Shown: one piece after another, positions 34,913-43,777 of the stretch
How positions within the stretch are numbered: position 1 is the first letter of the stretch
Layout of the letters: each line of letters starts with the position of its first letter
From: JAIBJN01 sp963775505
GTDB lineage: Bacteria > Actinomycetota > Thermoleophilia > Gaiellales > Gaiellaceae
Assembly (NCBI GenBank): GCA_963775505.1
Contig: CAVZIL010000007.1
Span: 1 to 64,000 of the forward strand
Direction of reading: 5' to 3'
Length of the DNA: 64,000 nt
Program-made: the position numbers and the translations under genes
The notes under the pieces: model-generated
Told to the model about the DNA's origin: nothing
Database searches by the model: none
What the model saw: only the letters and a program-made list of their open reading frames with translations

Positions 34913-35383
34913 TCAGGCCGAGTCCAGCCGGAGCGGGCGCTCGAAGAGCGTCGAGAGGACGATCTGCGTCTGCGTGCGGAGGACGCCCTTGTGCTCGCGG
35001 AGGCGCTCGAGCAGCTGCTCGAGATGGCGCGTGTCCGAGGCGCGCACGACCAGGACGGCGCTCGCCTCGCCGGCGACCGTGTACGCGGCGACGACCTCCG
35101 GGTGGCCTTCGACAGCCGCTCGCACCTCGTCGGCTGCCATCGTCCCCTCGCAGTAGAGAAACACGACCGCCTGCATCGACCACCCGAAGCGCTCGGGGTC
35201 GAGCACCGCCGTGTACCCGGTGATGACGCCGGCAGCCTCCAGCCGGTCGACGCGGCGCTTCACGGCCGGCGCCGACAGCCCCACCGACTCGCCCACCTCC
35301 CGAAACGACCGGCGTGCCCCCTCCCGGAGGAGCGCAACGATCCGCCGGTCAATGTCGTCCAGAATCTGGGTTCGCGGGCTCAA
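34913..35383 (-). CDS. Lrp/AsnC-family regulator
   Basis: 156 residues: an N-terminal winged HTH (LDDIDRRIVALLREGARRSF, VGLSAPAVKRRVDRLEAAG) and a C-terminal RAM ligand domain (ASAVLVVRASDTRHLEQLLE). Start TTG 35383. It is divergent from hppD with 79 nt between, so it very likely controls the tyrosine-degradation genes in response to an aromatic or amino-acid effector. That target is inferred from position. Confidence 0.85.
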   Translation of the reverse strand: MSPRTQILDDIDRRIVALLREGARRSFREVGESVGLSAPAVKRRVDRLEAAGVITGYTAVLDPERFGWSMQAVVFLYCEGTMAADEVRAAVEGHPEVVAAYTVAGEASAVLVVRASDTRHLEQLLERLREHKGVLRTQTQIVLSTLFERPLRLDSA

Positions 35384-35462
35384 TGCGCAACAAACAGAGA
35401 TTGTGTCCGGCAGATCACCACGACATCATTTCACCAACGCCGGCGGAAGGAGCAGGAACACG
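35384..35462. promoter_or_regulatory. Divergent Lrp-hppD control region
   Basis: This 79-nt region holds an imperfect AT-rich dyad, ACAA (35390-35393) with TTGT (35401-35404), as a possible Lrp operator, and the hppD Shine-Dalgarno GGAAGGAG. No clear -35/-10 pair stands out. Confidence 0.3.
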
Positions 35463-36584
35463 ATGTCGACCCAGCTGGACACGAACCTCGCGACCGAGGC
35501 CAACGACCCGATGCCGCTGCTCGGGCTCGACCACATCGAGCTCTGGGTCGGAAACGCAACGCAGGCGGCGCATTACTTCGTAACCGCGTACGGCTTCCGC
35601 GAGGTGGCCGCGGCCGGGCTCGAGACCGGCGTACGCGATCGCGCCTCGCGGGTCGTGCAGCAGGGGAACGTCAGCCTCCTCCTCACGGCGCCGCTCGTCG
35701 GCACGAGCCCGGTTGCGGCGCACGTCGCCGCCCACGGGGACGGCGTCTACTCACTGTCCATCGCGGTGCCGGACGCCGCCTCCGCCTTCCGGACCGCGCT
35801 CGATCGAGGAGCGAAGGGCGTCAAGGAGCCATACGAGCTCGCGGACGAGGACGGGGTCGTCCGCCTCGCCTCCATCGCCACCTACGGCGAGACCGTCCAC
35901 ACGTTCGTCGAGCGCGGCGCGTATGCGGGCCCCTTCCTGCCGGGCTTCGCGGCGGTCCGAGGCGGCGAGGACATGGGTCTCCTGACCGAGTTCGACCACG
36001 CCGTCGGGAACGTCGAGCTCGGCCGGATGAACGAGTGGGTCGCCTTCTACGAGCGCGTGCTCGGGTTCACCGAGATGCTCCACTTCTCCGACGAGGAGAT
36101 CTCGACGGAGTACTCCGCGCTCATGTCCAAGGTGGTGGCCGACGGCGAGGGCCGAATCAAGTTTCCGATCAACGAGCCGGCCGAGGGGAAGCGCAAGTCG
36201 CAGGTCGACGAGTACCTCGAGTTCTACGGCGGCCCCGGCGTGCAGCACATCGCCGTACAGACGCCCGACATCGTCGGCGCCGTCCGGGCTCTCCGGGAGC
36301 GCGGCGTCCGCTTCCTCGCCACGCCGACGACGTACTACGACGACGTCGCCGAGCGCGTGGGGGAGATCGACGCCGACTACGGCGATCTCGCGCAGTTGGG
36401 TATCCTCGTCGACCGGGACGACGAGGGCTACTTGCTGCAGATCTTCACCAAGCCGATCGGCGACCGGCCCACGGTCTTCTTCGAGCTGATCGAGCGCCAC
36501 GGCTCCCGAGGCTTCGGCGCCGGCAACTTCAAGGCGCTCTTCGAGGCCCTGGAGCGCGAGCAAGAGCTCCGCGGAAACCTGTAG
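35463..36584 (+). CDS. hppD: 4-Hydroxyphenylpyruvate dioxygenase
   Basis: 373 residues in two vicinal-oxygen-chelate halves. The Fe2+ ligands are in place: His in LLTEFDHAVGNVEL, His in GGPGVQHIAVQT, and Glu in PTVFFELIERHG. It converts 4-hydroxyphenylpyruvate to homogentisate. ATG 35463 has a good GGAAGGAG upstream. The homogentisate dioxygenase gene starts 8 nt after the stop, making a two-step operon. Confidence 0.95.
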   Translation: MSTQLDTNLATEANDPMPLLGLDHIELWVGNATQAAHYFVTAYGFREVAAAGLETGVRDRASRVVQQGNVSLLLTAPLVGTSPVAAHVAAHGDGVYSLSIAVPDAASAFRTALDRGAKGVKEPYELADEDGVVRLASIATYGETVHTFVERGAYAGPFLPGFAAVRGGEDMGLLTEFDHAVGNVELGRMNEWVAFYERVLGFTEMLHFSDEEISTEYSALMSKVVADGEGRIKFPINEPAEGKRKSQVDEYLEFYGGPGVQHIAVQTPDIVGAVRALRERGVRFLATPTTYYDDVAERVGEIDADYGDLAQLGILVDRDDEGYLLQIFTKPIGDRPTVFFELIERHGSRGFGAGNFKALFEALEREQELRGNL

Positions 36585-36592
36585 GACGAAAC

Positions 36593-37796
36593 GTGCCGTC
36601 CTACGAGAGCCTCGGCCGTCTCCCCCGCAAGCGCCACGTCCAGTTCCGGGAGAACGGGACGCTCCTGACCGAAGAGGTCATGGGACTCGAGGGCTTCTCC
36701 GGGAACGAGTCCATCCTCTACCACCTCCACTCGCCCTGCCGCGTGCAGGAGGTGGCCGCCTTCGAGCCGATCGTCCGGGAGGAATGGGTGCCCGACGGCC
36801 ACGCCCACCGGCACCTGCGCACGCACGAGGTCGAGCCCGGCGGCGACGCGATCGGCGGCCGCCGCCTGCTCATGTGGAACGACGACGTCGAGATCGAGCT
36901 GGCCCGCCCGACCGAGGAGATGAGCTTCTTCTACCGGAACGGCGAGGGGGACGAGGTCGTCTTCGTCCACGAGGGAACCGGGACCTTGGAGACGATCTTC
37001 GGTGACCTCCCGTACCGCGAGGGCGACTACATCGTCATCCCGCGCGGGACGACGTACCGGTTCGCCCCGGAGGGCGAGCAGCGCCACGTCGTCTTCACGT
37101 CGCCCGGCCTGATCGAGATCCCGCGCCGCTACCGGAACGAGTACGGGCAGCTGCTCGAGCACGCGCCCTACTACCACCGCGACCTGCACCCGCCCACCGA
37201 GCTCAAGACCCACACCGACCGTGGCGAGCACGTCGTCAGGCTCCGGATCAAGGACGGCTTCCAGACCTACGTCCTCGACTACCACCCGTTCGACGTCGTC
37301 GGCTGGGACGGCTACGTCTACCCGTGGACGTTCAACATCCGCGACTTCGAGCCCATCACCGGGCGGATCCACATGCCGCCGCCGTCGCACCAGACGTTCC
37401 AGGGCCGCAACTTCGTCATCTGCTCCTTCTGCCCGCGCAAGCTCGACTTCGACCCCGAGGCGATCCCGATCCCGTACCACCACTCGAACCTGAACAGCGA
37501 GGAGATGATCTACTACGTCGACGGCAACTTCTCCTCGCGAAAGGGCATCGAGGTCGGGTCGGTCACGCTGCACCCGTCCGGGAATCCCGCACGGGCCGCA
37601 CCCCGGCCTGGCGGAGAAGTCGATCGGGCTGACGGAGACGCACGAGTACGCGGTCATGTGCGACACGTTCCACCCGCTCCGGCTGAGCGCGCTCGCGCGC
37701 GACCTCGACGACCCGGCCTACGCCTACTCGTGGTTCGAGGCCGGCGAGGGCGCGACCGCGGACCAGGACCCCGCGGGAGTCACGAGTCACCTCTAG
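36593..37796 (+). CDS. hmgA: Homogentisate 1,2-dioxygenase (one frameshift)
   Basis: About 400 residues, GTG 36593. The cupin-like core has IPYHHSNLNSEEMIYYV with the metal His and Glu, and the product-side loop HPSGIPHGPHPG appears after removing one A at 37583-37584; the last 70 residues then end at 37796. It opens the homogentisate ring to maleylacetoacetate. It follows hppD by 8 nt; the FAH-family gene for the next steps is 1.8 kb upstream. The break is probably a sequence error. Confidence 0.9.
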
Positions 37797-37806
37797 TCTC
37801 CGGCTG

Positions 37807-38217
37807 GTGACGCGTCACTGGGTCAAATCTGCGGTGCGAGTCTCGAGCGTGTCCGCCGCCGCTGACGAGATCACGACTGCGCTTGGCGTCGAGCCGACCT
37901 CGACCCACGCGCTAGGCGACTTGATGAGCCCTCGGAACCCGAAGAGCCAGCGATTCGACAGGCACGTTTGGCTCTTGGACTCGGACGTACCTGAGGAGTC
38001 GAGCCTCGAGGACCATTTACGCTGGGCGGTGGAGCTCGGTGAGCGCATCCGGGAGCGCGGCAGTGCGTTGCCAGAGGACTGGAGGGGCGATGTCGTGATC
38101 GGGTGGACACCCAACGAGAGCCAGGAGGGCGTGTATCTGGATCGCGACCTGCTCGCGGCGCTCGCGCGCACCTCCTTCAATGTCGCGCTCACCGCATCCG
38201 CCATCGGGGACGAGTGA
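37807..38217 (+). CDS. DUF4279 domain protein
   Basis: 136 residues, GTG 37807. ADEITTALGVEPTSTHALGD and SPRNPKSQRFDRHVWLLDSD match the DUF4279 pattern, a small domain of unknown function found in some predicted immunity and regulatory proteins. It opens a run of six plus-strand genes and its stop overlaps the HAD gene start by GTGA. No toxin partner is adjacent. Confidence 0.7.
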   Translation: MTRHWVKSAVRVSSVSAAADEITTALGVEPTSTHALGDLMSPRNPKSQRFDRHVWLLDSDVPEESSLEDHLRWAVELGERIRERGSALPEDWRGDVVIGWTPNESQEGVYLDRDLLAALARTSFNVALTASAIGDE

Positions 38218-38852
38218 GCAACCGCACGCTGGTCGTCGACTTCGACGGCACGATCACCGAGCAGGACCTCCTCGACGAGATCGCCCAGACCTTCGGCGAC
38301 GAGGAGGTCTACAAGGAGGTCGACGAGGGCCTCGACGATCACTCGCTCACGCTCAACGAGGTGATCCGGCGCGAGTTCGAGCCCGTGCGCGCGCCGCTCG
38401 GCGAGGTACGGGACTGGGTGCTCGAGAACGTCCGCATCCGCCCCGGCTTCCACGAGGTCGTCGAGCTCGCGCGCGAGCGCGGCTGGCGCATGGTCGTCGT
38501 CTCCTCGGGCTTCCGCGAGCTGATCGAGCCGGTGCTCGAGCGCGAGGGCTTGGCCGGGCTCGAGGTCCTCTCCAACACTGTCGATCCCGACCCCGCGGGC
38601 TGGAAGGTGCGGTTCCGCGTATCCGAGGTCTGCGAGACGTGCGGGCAGCCGTGCAAGCGCTCCACGGCCGCGGCGCTCGCGGACGGGACTGAGCTCGTCT
38701 ACGTCGGCGACGGCTACTCCGACCGCTGCGCCGCCGAGTCGGCCGACCTCGTTTTCGCTCGCCGCGGCCTGGCGAGCTACCTCGAGCAGCAAGGCGTCCC
38801 GTTCGAGCGCTTTGACGACTTCCACTCCATCGCTCGCCGTCTCGCTTCCTGA
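38214..38852 (+). CDS. HAD-superfamily phosphatase, SerB/MtnX-like
   Basis: 212 residues from GTG 38214. VVDFDGTITEQD holds the nucleophile Asp and the acid Asp, VVVSSGFRELI is motif II, and YVGDGYSDRC gives the Mg2+ Asp pair. An unusual CETCGQPCK segment near residue 145 may bind metal. The family includes phosphoserine and methylthioribulose-derived phosphatases; the substrate is unknown. Confidence 0.8.
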   Translation: MSNRTLVVDFDGTITEQDLLDEIAQTFGDEEVYKEVDEGLDDHSLTLNEVIRREFEPVRAPLGEVRDWVLENVRIRPGFHEVVELARERGWRMVVVSSGFRELIEPVLEREGLAGLEVLSNTVDPDPAGWKVRFRVSEVCETCGQPCKRSTAAALADGTELVYVGDGYSDRCAAESADLVFARRGLASYLEQQGVPFERFDDFHSIARRLAS

Positions 38853-39642
38853 GCCGTTCGACTTCGGGCTCTCGACCGAGCGCTACCGCGCGTTCGGGCA
38901 AGACCTGGCCAACCTTTGGCGCGAGGGAGGGCTCCACCGCGTGCTGGTCGGACGGGAGGTGCGCATCGAGCCGGCGCCGGGTGGGGTGGCGGTCACCGGC
39001 GCGGCCGTCGAGCTCGCCGAGCCCGTCCGCTGCTATCTTGGCGGCCCGTTCGACCTGAACGCCTTCGCTGCGTACGCCGCGACGGAGCCCGTGCTGGCGG
39101 AGATCGTCCCTGCCCTGCGCGGCTTCCGGCCGCCGCTCGTCCCCGACCCATTCGAGACGCTCGTCACCTCGATCACCGCGCAGCAGATCTCGCTGCGCGC
39201 GGCGGCCAGCATCCGCAACCGCCTGATCGAGACGTTCGGCGAGCCGCACCAGCACGCCTACGCCTTCCCCGCACGGGAGCGTTTGGCTCTCGCCGATCCC
39301 GAGGCGCTCGTGGCCGTCGGCTTCTCCCGGCGGAAGGCAGAGTACGCCGTCGGGCTGGCGCGGGCCGACCTCGACCTCGACGCGCTCGCGCTCCTCCCCG
39401 ACGACGAGGTGCGAGGGGCGCTCGTCGCCCTACCGGGAATCGGCGAGTGGACGGCCGACTGGTTCCTCGCGCGGCACCTCGCGCGCGGCGAGGCCTGGCC
39501 CGCCGGCGACCTCGCGCTCCGCAAGGCCGTCGTCCGCTTCTACGGGGACGTCGGAGACGTGCGCGCGTTCGGTGCGCGTTTTTCGCGCCATGCCAACCTG
39601 GCGGCGCACTACCTGCTCGTCGCCCATAGGGTTCAAGGCTGA
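38812..39642 (+). CDS. DNA-3-methyladenine glycosylase II family (AlkA-like)
   Basis: 276 residues if TTG 38812 is used, overlapping the HAD gene by 41 bp. The helix-hairpin-helix LPGIGEWTADWFLARHLARG supplies the catalytic Asp position (ADW), and TSITAQQISLRAAASIRNRL is the upstream conserved helix. It removes alkylated purines to start base excision repair. The stop TGA overlaps the next ATG. Confidence 0.85.
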   Translation: MTTSTPSLAVSLPEPFDFGLSTERYRAFGQDLANLWREGGLHRVLVGREVRIEPAPGGVAVTGAAVELAEPVRCYLGGPFDLNAFAAYAATEPVLAEIVPALRGFRPPLVPDPFETLVTSITAQQISLRAAASIRNRLIETFGEPHQHAYAFPARERLALADPEALVAVGFSRRKAEYAVGLARADLDLDALALLPDDEVRGALVALPGIGEWTADWFLARHLARGEAWPAGDLALRKAVVRFYGDVGDVRAFGARFSRHANLAAHYLLVAHRVQG

Positions 39643-40412
39643 TGGCCTACGAGGCGCACGTCGAGGGAGCTCCCAACGAGGAGGTCGTCCGCCGGCTCAT
39701 CGAGGAGGCGCGCGCAGCGGGCGCGGAGATGGTCGAGATCGAGACCACCCACGAGGACGGCGAGGCCTGGATCCGTGCCGGGTTCACGGAGACCGCGCGA
39801 GTGCTGCAGGCGCCGGTGGATGCGCTCGATGAGCACCTCGGAGCGCGGGAGCGGCCCTCGTTCGGCTCCATCCACGTCCAGACCGACGACGTGGACGCGG
39901 TCGTCCGGGCCGTGCGCCAGTTCGTCCCTCGGCTTCCGGGCGGATCGCAGGGGAGCGCCGTCCTCTCGCCCTACGACGGGTGGACGTCCGCCTACGACGA
40001 GCTGATCGACCGCGAGCCTGAGATGCTCCGCCGCCTCGCGCGCGAGATCTCGGACCGGATGGGCGCCTTCGTCCTCACCATGGGGCTCGAGGAGGGGAGC
40101 GTCGTCCGCTACGTCGCGCTCGAGCGCGGCCGTGTCGTGGACGAGTATCTGTCCGTTCCCGAGCACTACGGGCCGCTTCCGCCCGGAGAGGTCATCGCGC
40201 TCGGCGCCAACCCGCGGCTGATGGCCCGCCTCACCGGGGCCGACGCCGACGCGGTCCGCGCGATCGCGCGCACGGCGGCGTCGCCGGTCGAGCTGCTTCC
40301 CGCGCCCGAGCTGCTTGGGGAGCTCGCGCGTCTCTTCGGGCTCCCGCAGGCAGCCCACGGGTATCCGGAGGCCGCCGGGCGCGAGGACGCGATCGTCATC
40401 CCCAGGGCGTAG
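39642..40412 (+). CDS. Conserved protein of unknown function
   Basis: 256 residues; ATG 39642 overlaps the AlkA stop. The first 60 residues (LIEEARAAGAEMVEIETTHE, then WIRAGFTETARVL) resemble the C-terminal half of a GNAT fold but lack the acetyl-CoA loop. The rest is an alpha/beta region with SFGSIHVQTDDVDAVVRAVR and YVALERGRVVDEYLSVPEHY. I know no function. Tight packing with AlkA and a hydrolase suggests cotranscription. Confidence 0.55.
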   Translation: MAYEAHVEGAPNEEVVRRLIEEARAAGAEMVEIETTHEDGEAWIRAGFTETARVLQAPVDALDEHLGARERPSFGSIHVQTDDVDAVVRAVRQFVPRLPGGSQGSAVLSPYDGWTSAYDELIDREPEMLRRLAREISDRMGAFVLTMGLEEGSVVRYVALERGRVVDEYLSVPEHYGPLPPGEVIALGANPRLMARLTGADADAVRAIARTAASPVELLPAPELLGELARLFGLPQAAHGYPEAAGREDAIVIPRA

Positions 40413-40414
40413 CC

Positions 40415-41131
40415 ATGCCCGTCCGCCCGGCCGTCCTCCTCCTGCACGCCTTCCCCCTGGACGCGCGGATGTGGGACGGTATCCGCCCGGCCCTCGAGGA
40501 CGCCGGCCTCGAAGCGGTCGCCCCGGACCTCCCTGGAGCCGACCTGGAGCTCGGGTTCGACACCTGGTCGCAGCGCGTGCTCGGCCTCGTCGAAGGCTCC
40601 TTCGTCCCGGTCGGCTCGTCCATGGGCGGCTACCTGGCCTTCGAGCTCTGGCGCCGAGCCCCGGAGCGCATCGCGGCCATGGCTCTCGTCGGCACCCGCG
40701 CGACCCCGGACTCGCCCGAACAGCGGGAAGCCCGCGACGACTCCATCCGGCTCCTCGGCGAGGCGGGGCGAGAGCAGTTCTGGAGGGAGCTCGCGCCGAG
40801 GCTGTTCGGCCCGGGCACGGACCCCGCCGTCGTCGCCACGGCGCGCTCACTGGCGCTCGAACAGCCGATCACAGCGCTCGTCACCGCTCAGGAGACGATC
40901 AGAGACCGCATGGACTCCCGTCCCACGCTCCCGACGATCGACGTGCCGGTGCTAGTGGTCGTCGGGGAGGACGACCGGCTGACGCCGCCCGCGGACTCGG
41001 AGGCGATGGTCGCCGCTCTCCCTGATGCGCGTTTTTCGCGCATCGCCGGCGCGGGCCACCTGACGCCGCTCGAGCGCCCCGATGTGCTGGCGGGGCTGCT
41101 CGTCGACTTCCTCGAGGAAGTCGCCCCGTGA
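40415..41131 (+). CDS. Alpha/beta hydrolase
   Basis: 238 residues. The oxyanion HAFPLDARMW, nucleophile elbow VGSSMGGYLAFEL, acid in VVVGEDDRLTPP and His in GAGHLTPLERP are all present. The family covers esterases, lactonases and haloperoxidase-like enzymes; the substrate is unknown. The rhodanese GTG overlaps its stop. Confidence 0.8.
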   Translation: MPVRPAVLLLHAFPLDARMWDGIRPALEDAGLEAVAPDLPGADLELGFDTWSQRVLGLVEGSFVPVGSSMGGYLAFELWRRAPERIAAMALVGTRATPDSPEQREARDDSIRLLGEAGREQFWRELAPRLFGPGTDPAVVATARSLALEQPITALVTAQETIRDRMDSRPTLPTIDVPVLVVVGEDDRLTPPADSEAMVAALPDARFSRIAGAGHLTPLERPDVLAGLLVDFLEEVAP

Positions 41132-41484
41132 CGAGCGACGAGCTGGCGGGGCTCCTCGCGTCGGGAGACGTTGCGGTGCTGGACGTCCGAACGCACGAGG
41201 AGTTCGCGGGCCTGAGCGGATATCCGTGCGACCCCTACCAGGGCCACATCGACGGCGCGGCGCACCTCGACCTGAACGAGCTGTACGCGGTCGGCGGCGA
41301 CCACGAGGCGATCGGGCGCTATCTCGCCGAGCGGGGAATTCCCGAAGGCCGGCGCGTCGTCACGTACTGCCACTCTGGCCAGCGCTCGGAGCTTGCGGCC
41401 ACGCTCCTCCGCGCCGCCGGCGTCGACGCCGTCAACTATCCCGGCTCGTGGCACGAGTGGTCGCGCCGGAACCCGCCTGCGTAG
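41128..41484 (+). CDS. Rhodanese-like sulfurtransferase domain protein
   Basis: 118 residues, one rhodanese domain: VLDVRTHEEFAGL near the start and the active-site loop YCHSGQRS with the catalytic Cys. Such single-domain proteins move sulfane sulfur to acceptors such as cyanide or thiols. It is the last gene of the run and overlaps the convergent amidotransferase by 53 bp. Confidence 0.85.
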   Translation: MTSDELAGLLASGDVAVLDVRTHEEFAGLSGYPCDPYQGHIDGAAHLDLNELYAVGGDHEAIGRYLAERGIPEGRRVVTYCHSGQRSELAATLLRAAGVDAVNYPGSWHEWSRRNPPA

Positions 41485-42175
41485 CCTCGGCCACGCTCAG
41501 GAAGCGGGCGCAGAGCTCTCGTCCGAAGTCGTTCCACTCACCGATCCGCTGCTCCGTCTCGGCCGTCAGGGCTTCGACGTCGACGGCTCCGTCCTCATCC
41601 GGGTTGTACGCGTGCAGCCAGTACAGCACGCTGTCGCGCGTCACTTCGGCGTGGAACTGGATCGCCCACGCTGCCGGACCGGCCCGGAACGCCTGCAGGC
41701 ACCGCTCGTTCCGGGCGAGCGGGGTCGCTCCCTCCGGCAGCTCGAAGCTGTAGAGGTGCCACTGGAAGGCGGGGAAACGCTCGGGTAGGCCCGCGAAGAC
41801 GGGGTCCGATCCCGCCTCGGGCGTCAGCTCGACCACCGGCCAGCCGATCTCGGGGCTCGGCATCCGGCGGACGTGTCCGTGAAGCGCCTTGGCGACGAGC
41901 TGTCCGCCGAGGCAGACGCCCATGAGCGGCACCTCGTCCGCCACCAGGCACTGCAGAAGGAGCCGCTCGTCGCGGAGCCAGCCGTGCCGGTCTTCCTGGT
42001 CGACGTGCATCGCGCCGCCGAAGACGAGCACGGCGCCGTACTCGCCGAGGGGTTCCGGCGGCTCTGGCTCGTTCGGGATCACCCAGGCGTCGAGCGTGTG
42101 ACCGCGCTCCGCCACACCGTCGGCGAAGACGCCGGCGGCGGCATCGGCCTGGTGAACGATGGACAGAACTCGCAC
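41432..42175 (-). CDS. Class I glutamine amidotransferase (GMP-synthase-like)
   Basis: 247 residues. The nucleophile Cys lies in PLMGVCLGGQLVAKAL and the His in AIQFHAEVTRD. The sequence resembles stand-alone GATase-1 proteins of the GMP-synthase type rather than PabA, which normally has GVCLGHQ. It is last in a minus-strand run after pabB, pabC and a GNAT-like gene, so it could supply ammonia for aminodeoxychorismate synthesis, but that is inference only. Confidence 0.75.
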   Translation of the reverse strand: MRVLSIVHQADAAAGVFADGVAERGHTLDAWVIPNEPEPPEPLGEYGAVLVFGGAMHVDQEDRHGWLRDERLLLQCLVADEVPLMGVCLGGQLVAKALHGHVRRMPSPEIGWPVVELTPEAGSDPVFAGLPERFPAFQWHLYSFELPEGATPLARNERCLQAFRAGPAAWAIQFHAEVTRDSVLYWLHAYNPDEDGAVDVEALTAETEQRIGEWNDFGRELCARFLSVAEATQAGSGATTRATSRDS

Positions 42176-42179
42176 AGGC

Positions 42180-42926
42180 TCAGATTACGCGGTGCCGCAC
42201 CCACACGTTCGGCTCCCAGTAGTCGCCGAGGTCGGTTGCCGTGTCGATCTCCAGCGTGGCGAGACCGTGCGGGAAGACGTACGTACCGCTCTCCGGAAAC
42301 ACGGTCTCCGTCCACTCTTCCCACTCGCCCACCGTGCCGGTGATGTGGAGAGATCTCTCGACCGGCCGCAGGATCTCGGCGCCGAGGCGCACGTGCAGGC
42401 GGATCCACGGGTCGAAGGGGCGCCCGTCCGCGCGCGTCCAGGTCGCGTAGCGGTCGATCGGCGTGAGCGGATAGCGCTCCTTCCAGGTCGGCCGGAGCGG
42501 TGCGATCAGGTCGGTGAAGTCGTGAGCGGCCGCGATGTCGCGCATGGCTCCGATCATCGTCCGCGAGTGGCCGCCGCCCTGGTGCTCCGGCGGGATCTCG
42601 ATGGCGAGCGCAGAGAGCGCGTTCGGCTCGCCGCCCTCGTCGAAGAGCCTGGCGGCTCCGGAGATCGCGCCGTCGATCCCTTTGGGTAGCCCGTCGACGG
42701 TGCCGTCCCACGAGACCGGGATCGAGTGGCCCTGGGCGACCGCGACGTCTCGGCCCTCGTCGTAGAGGATGAACTGGAACTCGCAGAAGTCCTCGTCGAG
42801 GCGGCTCCAGTGCTCACCGAGCACGTCGCCCTGCTCGTTGTACGTCGGCCAGACGCCGTTGATCTCGGAGAACGACTTCTCCCAGAGGTCGGGACGCTCG
42901 GCGCAGGTGTAGATCTGCGTGCTCAC
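42180..42926 (-). CDS. GNAT-like acyltransferase
   Basis: 248 residues; GTG 42926 overlaps the pabC stop. ALAIEIPPEHQGGGHSRTMI is a degenerate acetyl-CoA loop of the GNAT type, and the C-terminal half has PHGLATLEIDTATDLGDYWE. The N-terminus IYTCAERPDLWEKSFSEING is typical of longer actinobacterial proteins of this kind. Substrate unknown; four bases separate it from the amidotransferase. Confidence 0.6.
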   Translation of the reverse strand: MSTQIYTCAERPDLWEKSFSEINGVWPTYNEQGDVLGEHWSRLDEDFCEFQFILYDEGRDVAVAQGHSIPVSWDGTVDGLPKGIDGAISGAARLFDEGGEPNALSALAIEIPPEHQGGGHSRTMIGAMRDIAAAHDFTDLIAPLRPTWKERYPLTPIDRYATWTRADGRPFDPWIRLHVRLGAEILRPVERSLHITGTVGEWEEWTETVFPESGTYVFPHGLATLEIDTATDLGDYWEPNVWVRHRVI

Positions 42927-43777
42927 GACGCCGCTCTGCGTCGCAGGGCCTCCTGGAGCTCCGCGGCCGCCGGGCCCGGCCGTCCGGCTCCCAGAGGCTT
43001 GCCGTCCAGCTCGATCACGGGCATCACCTCTCGGATCGAGGACGAGGTGAACGCCTCCTCGGCGTCCGCCAGATCCTCCACGGGATATGCGCCCTCGTGC
43101 GTGCTGTAGCCCAGCTCGGCGGCGCTCTCGAGGAGGGTGGCCCGGGTCACGCCCGCCAGGATCCCGAGCTCGAGCCCGGGCGTGAAGAGATCATGGCCCG
43201 TGCGCCACCAGACGTTGGTCACGGGGCCTTCGAGGACGATGCGGCCGTTGGCGAGGAAGACCGCGTCGTCGGCGTCGCGGCGCTGGGCCTCGAGCTCGGC
43301 GGCCATGTTGACCGCGTAGCTCGTCGATTTGACCCCCCCGAGGAGCCAGGGTGCGTCGGCGCGCACGCCGGGCTCGATCCCGAGCTGGACGCTGAGCATG
43401 CGGAGGCCGTGCGCCCGGTGTTCATCGAGGTCGGGAGGAAGGGTGGAGACCATCGCGAGCGCGGTCGGATAGGCGCCGCCCTCGCGCCCCGGCGTGACGT
43501 AGAGGCGCAGGACCGCGTCACGCTCGCCCGAGGCTTCCAGCGCCTCCCGCGCGATCCCGCGGAAGGCGACGAGGTCTACGGGCGGGAGGCCCAGGCGCTC
43601 CGCGGAGCCGGCGAGACGGTCGAGGTGGTCGTCCAGCCGGAACGGCCGCCCGTCGTAGACGCGGATCGTCTCGAAGGCCGCCCGGCCGCGCAGGAACGCC
43701 TCGTCGTCCGCGTGGAGCACCGGCTCGCCGGGGTCGACGAGCCCACGCCCGCCGACCGCCAGCGCCAGGAGGGTCAC
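42923..43777 (-). CDS. pabC: Aminodeoxychorismate lyase / class IV aminotransferase
   Basis: 284 residues from GTG 43777, which overlaps the pabB stop. The fold-type IV PLP motifs include GRAAFETIRVYDGRPFRLDD, the Lys in GGVKSTSYAVNM, and EAFTSSSIREVMPV. Next to pabB it should release pyruvate from 4-amino-4-deoxychorismate to give p-aminobenzoate for folate. D-amino-acid or branched-chain aminotransferase roles are less likely in this context. Confidence 0.8.
   Translation of the reverse strand: MTLLALAVGGRGLVDPGEPVLHADDEAFLRGRAAFETIRVYDGRPFRLDDHLDRLAGSAERLGLPPVDLVAFRGIAREALEASGERDAVLRLYVTPGREGGAYPTALAMVSTLPPDLDEHRAHGLRMLSVQLGIEPGVRADAPWLLGGVKSTSYAVNMAAELEAQRRDADDAVFLANGRIVLEGPVTNVWWRTGHDLFTPGLELGILAGVTRATLLESAAELGYSTHEGAYPVEDLADAEEAFTSSSIREVMPVIELDGKPLGAGRPGPAAAELQEALRRRAAS

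Noticed and set aside
34991..37810. Long open frame covering the Lrp gene, hppD and hmgA
   Set aside because: Only its last part is hmgA; the rest is out of frame with well-supported genes on both strands.
37807..38217. Polymorphic-toxin immunity system based on DUF4279
   Set aside because: Neighbours are a phosphatase and a repair enzyme; no toxin, secretion or recombination genes are present.
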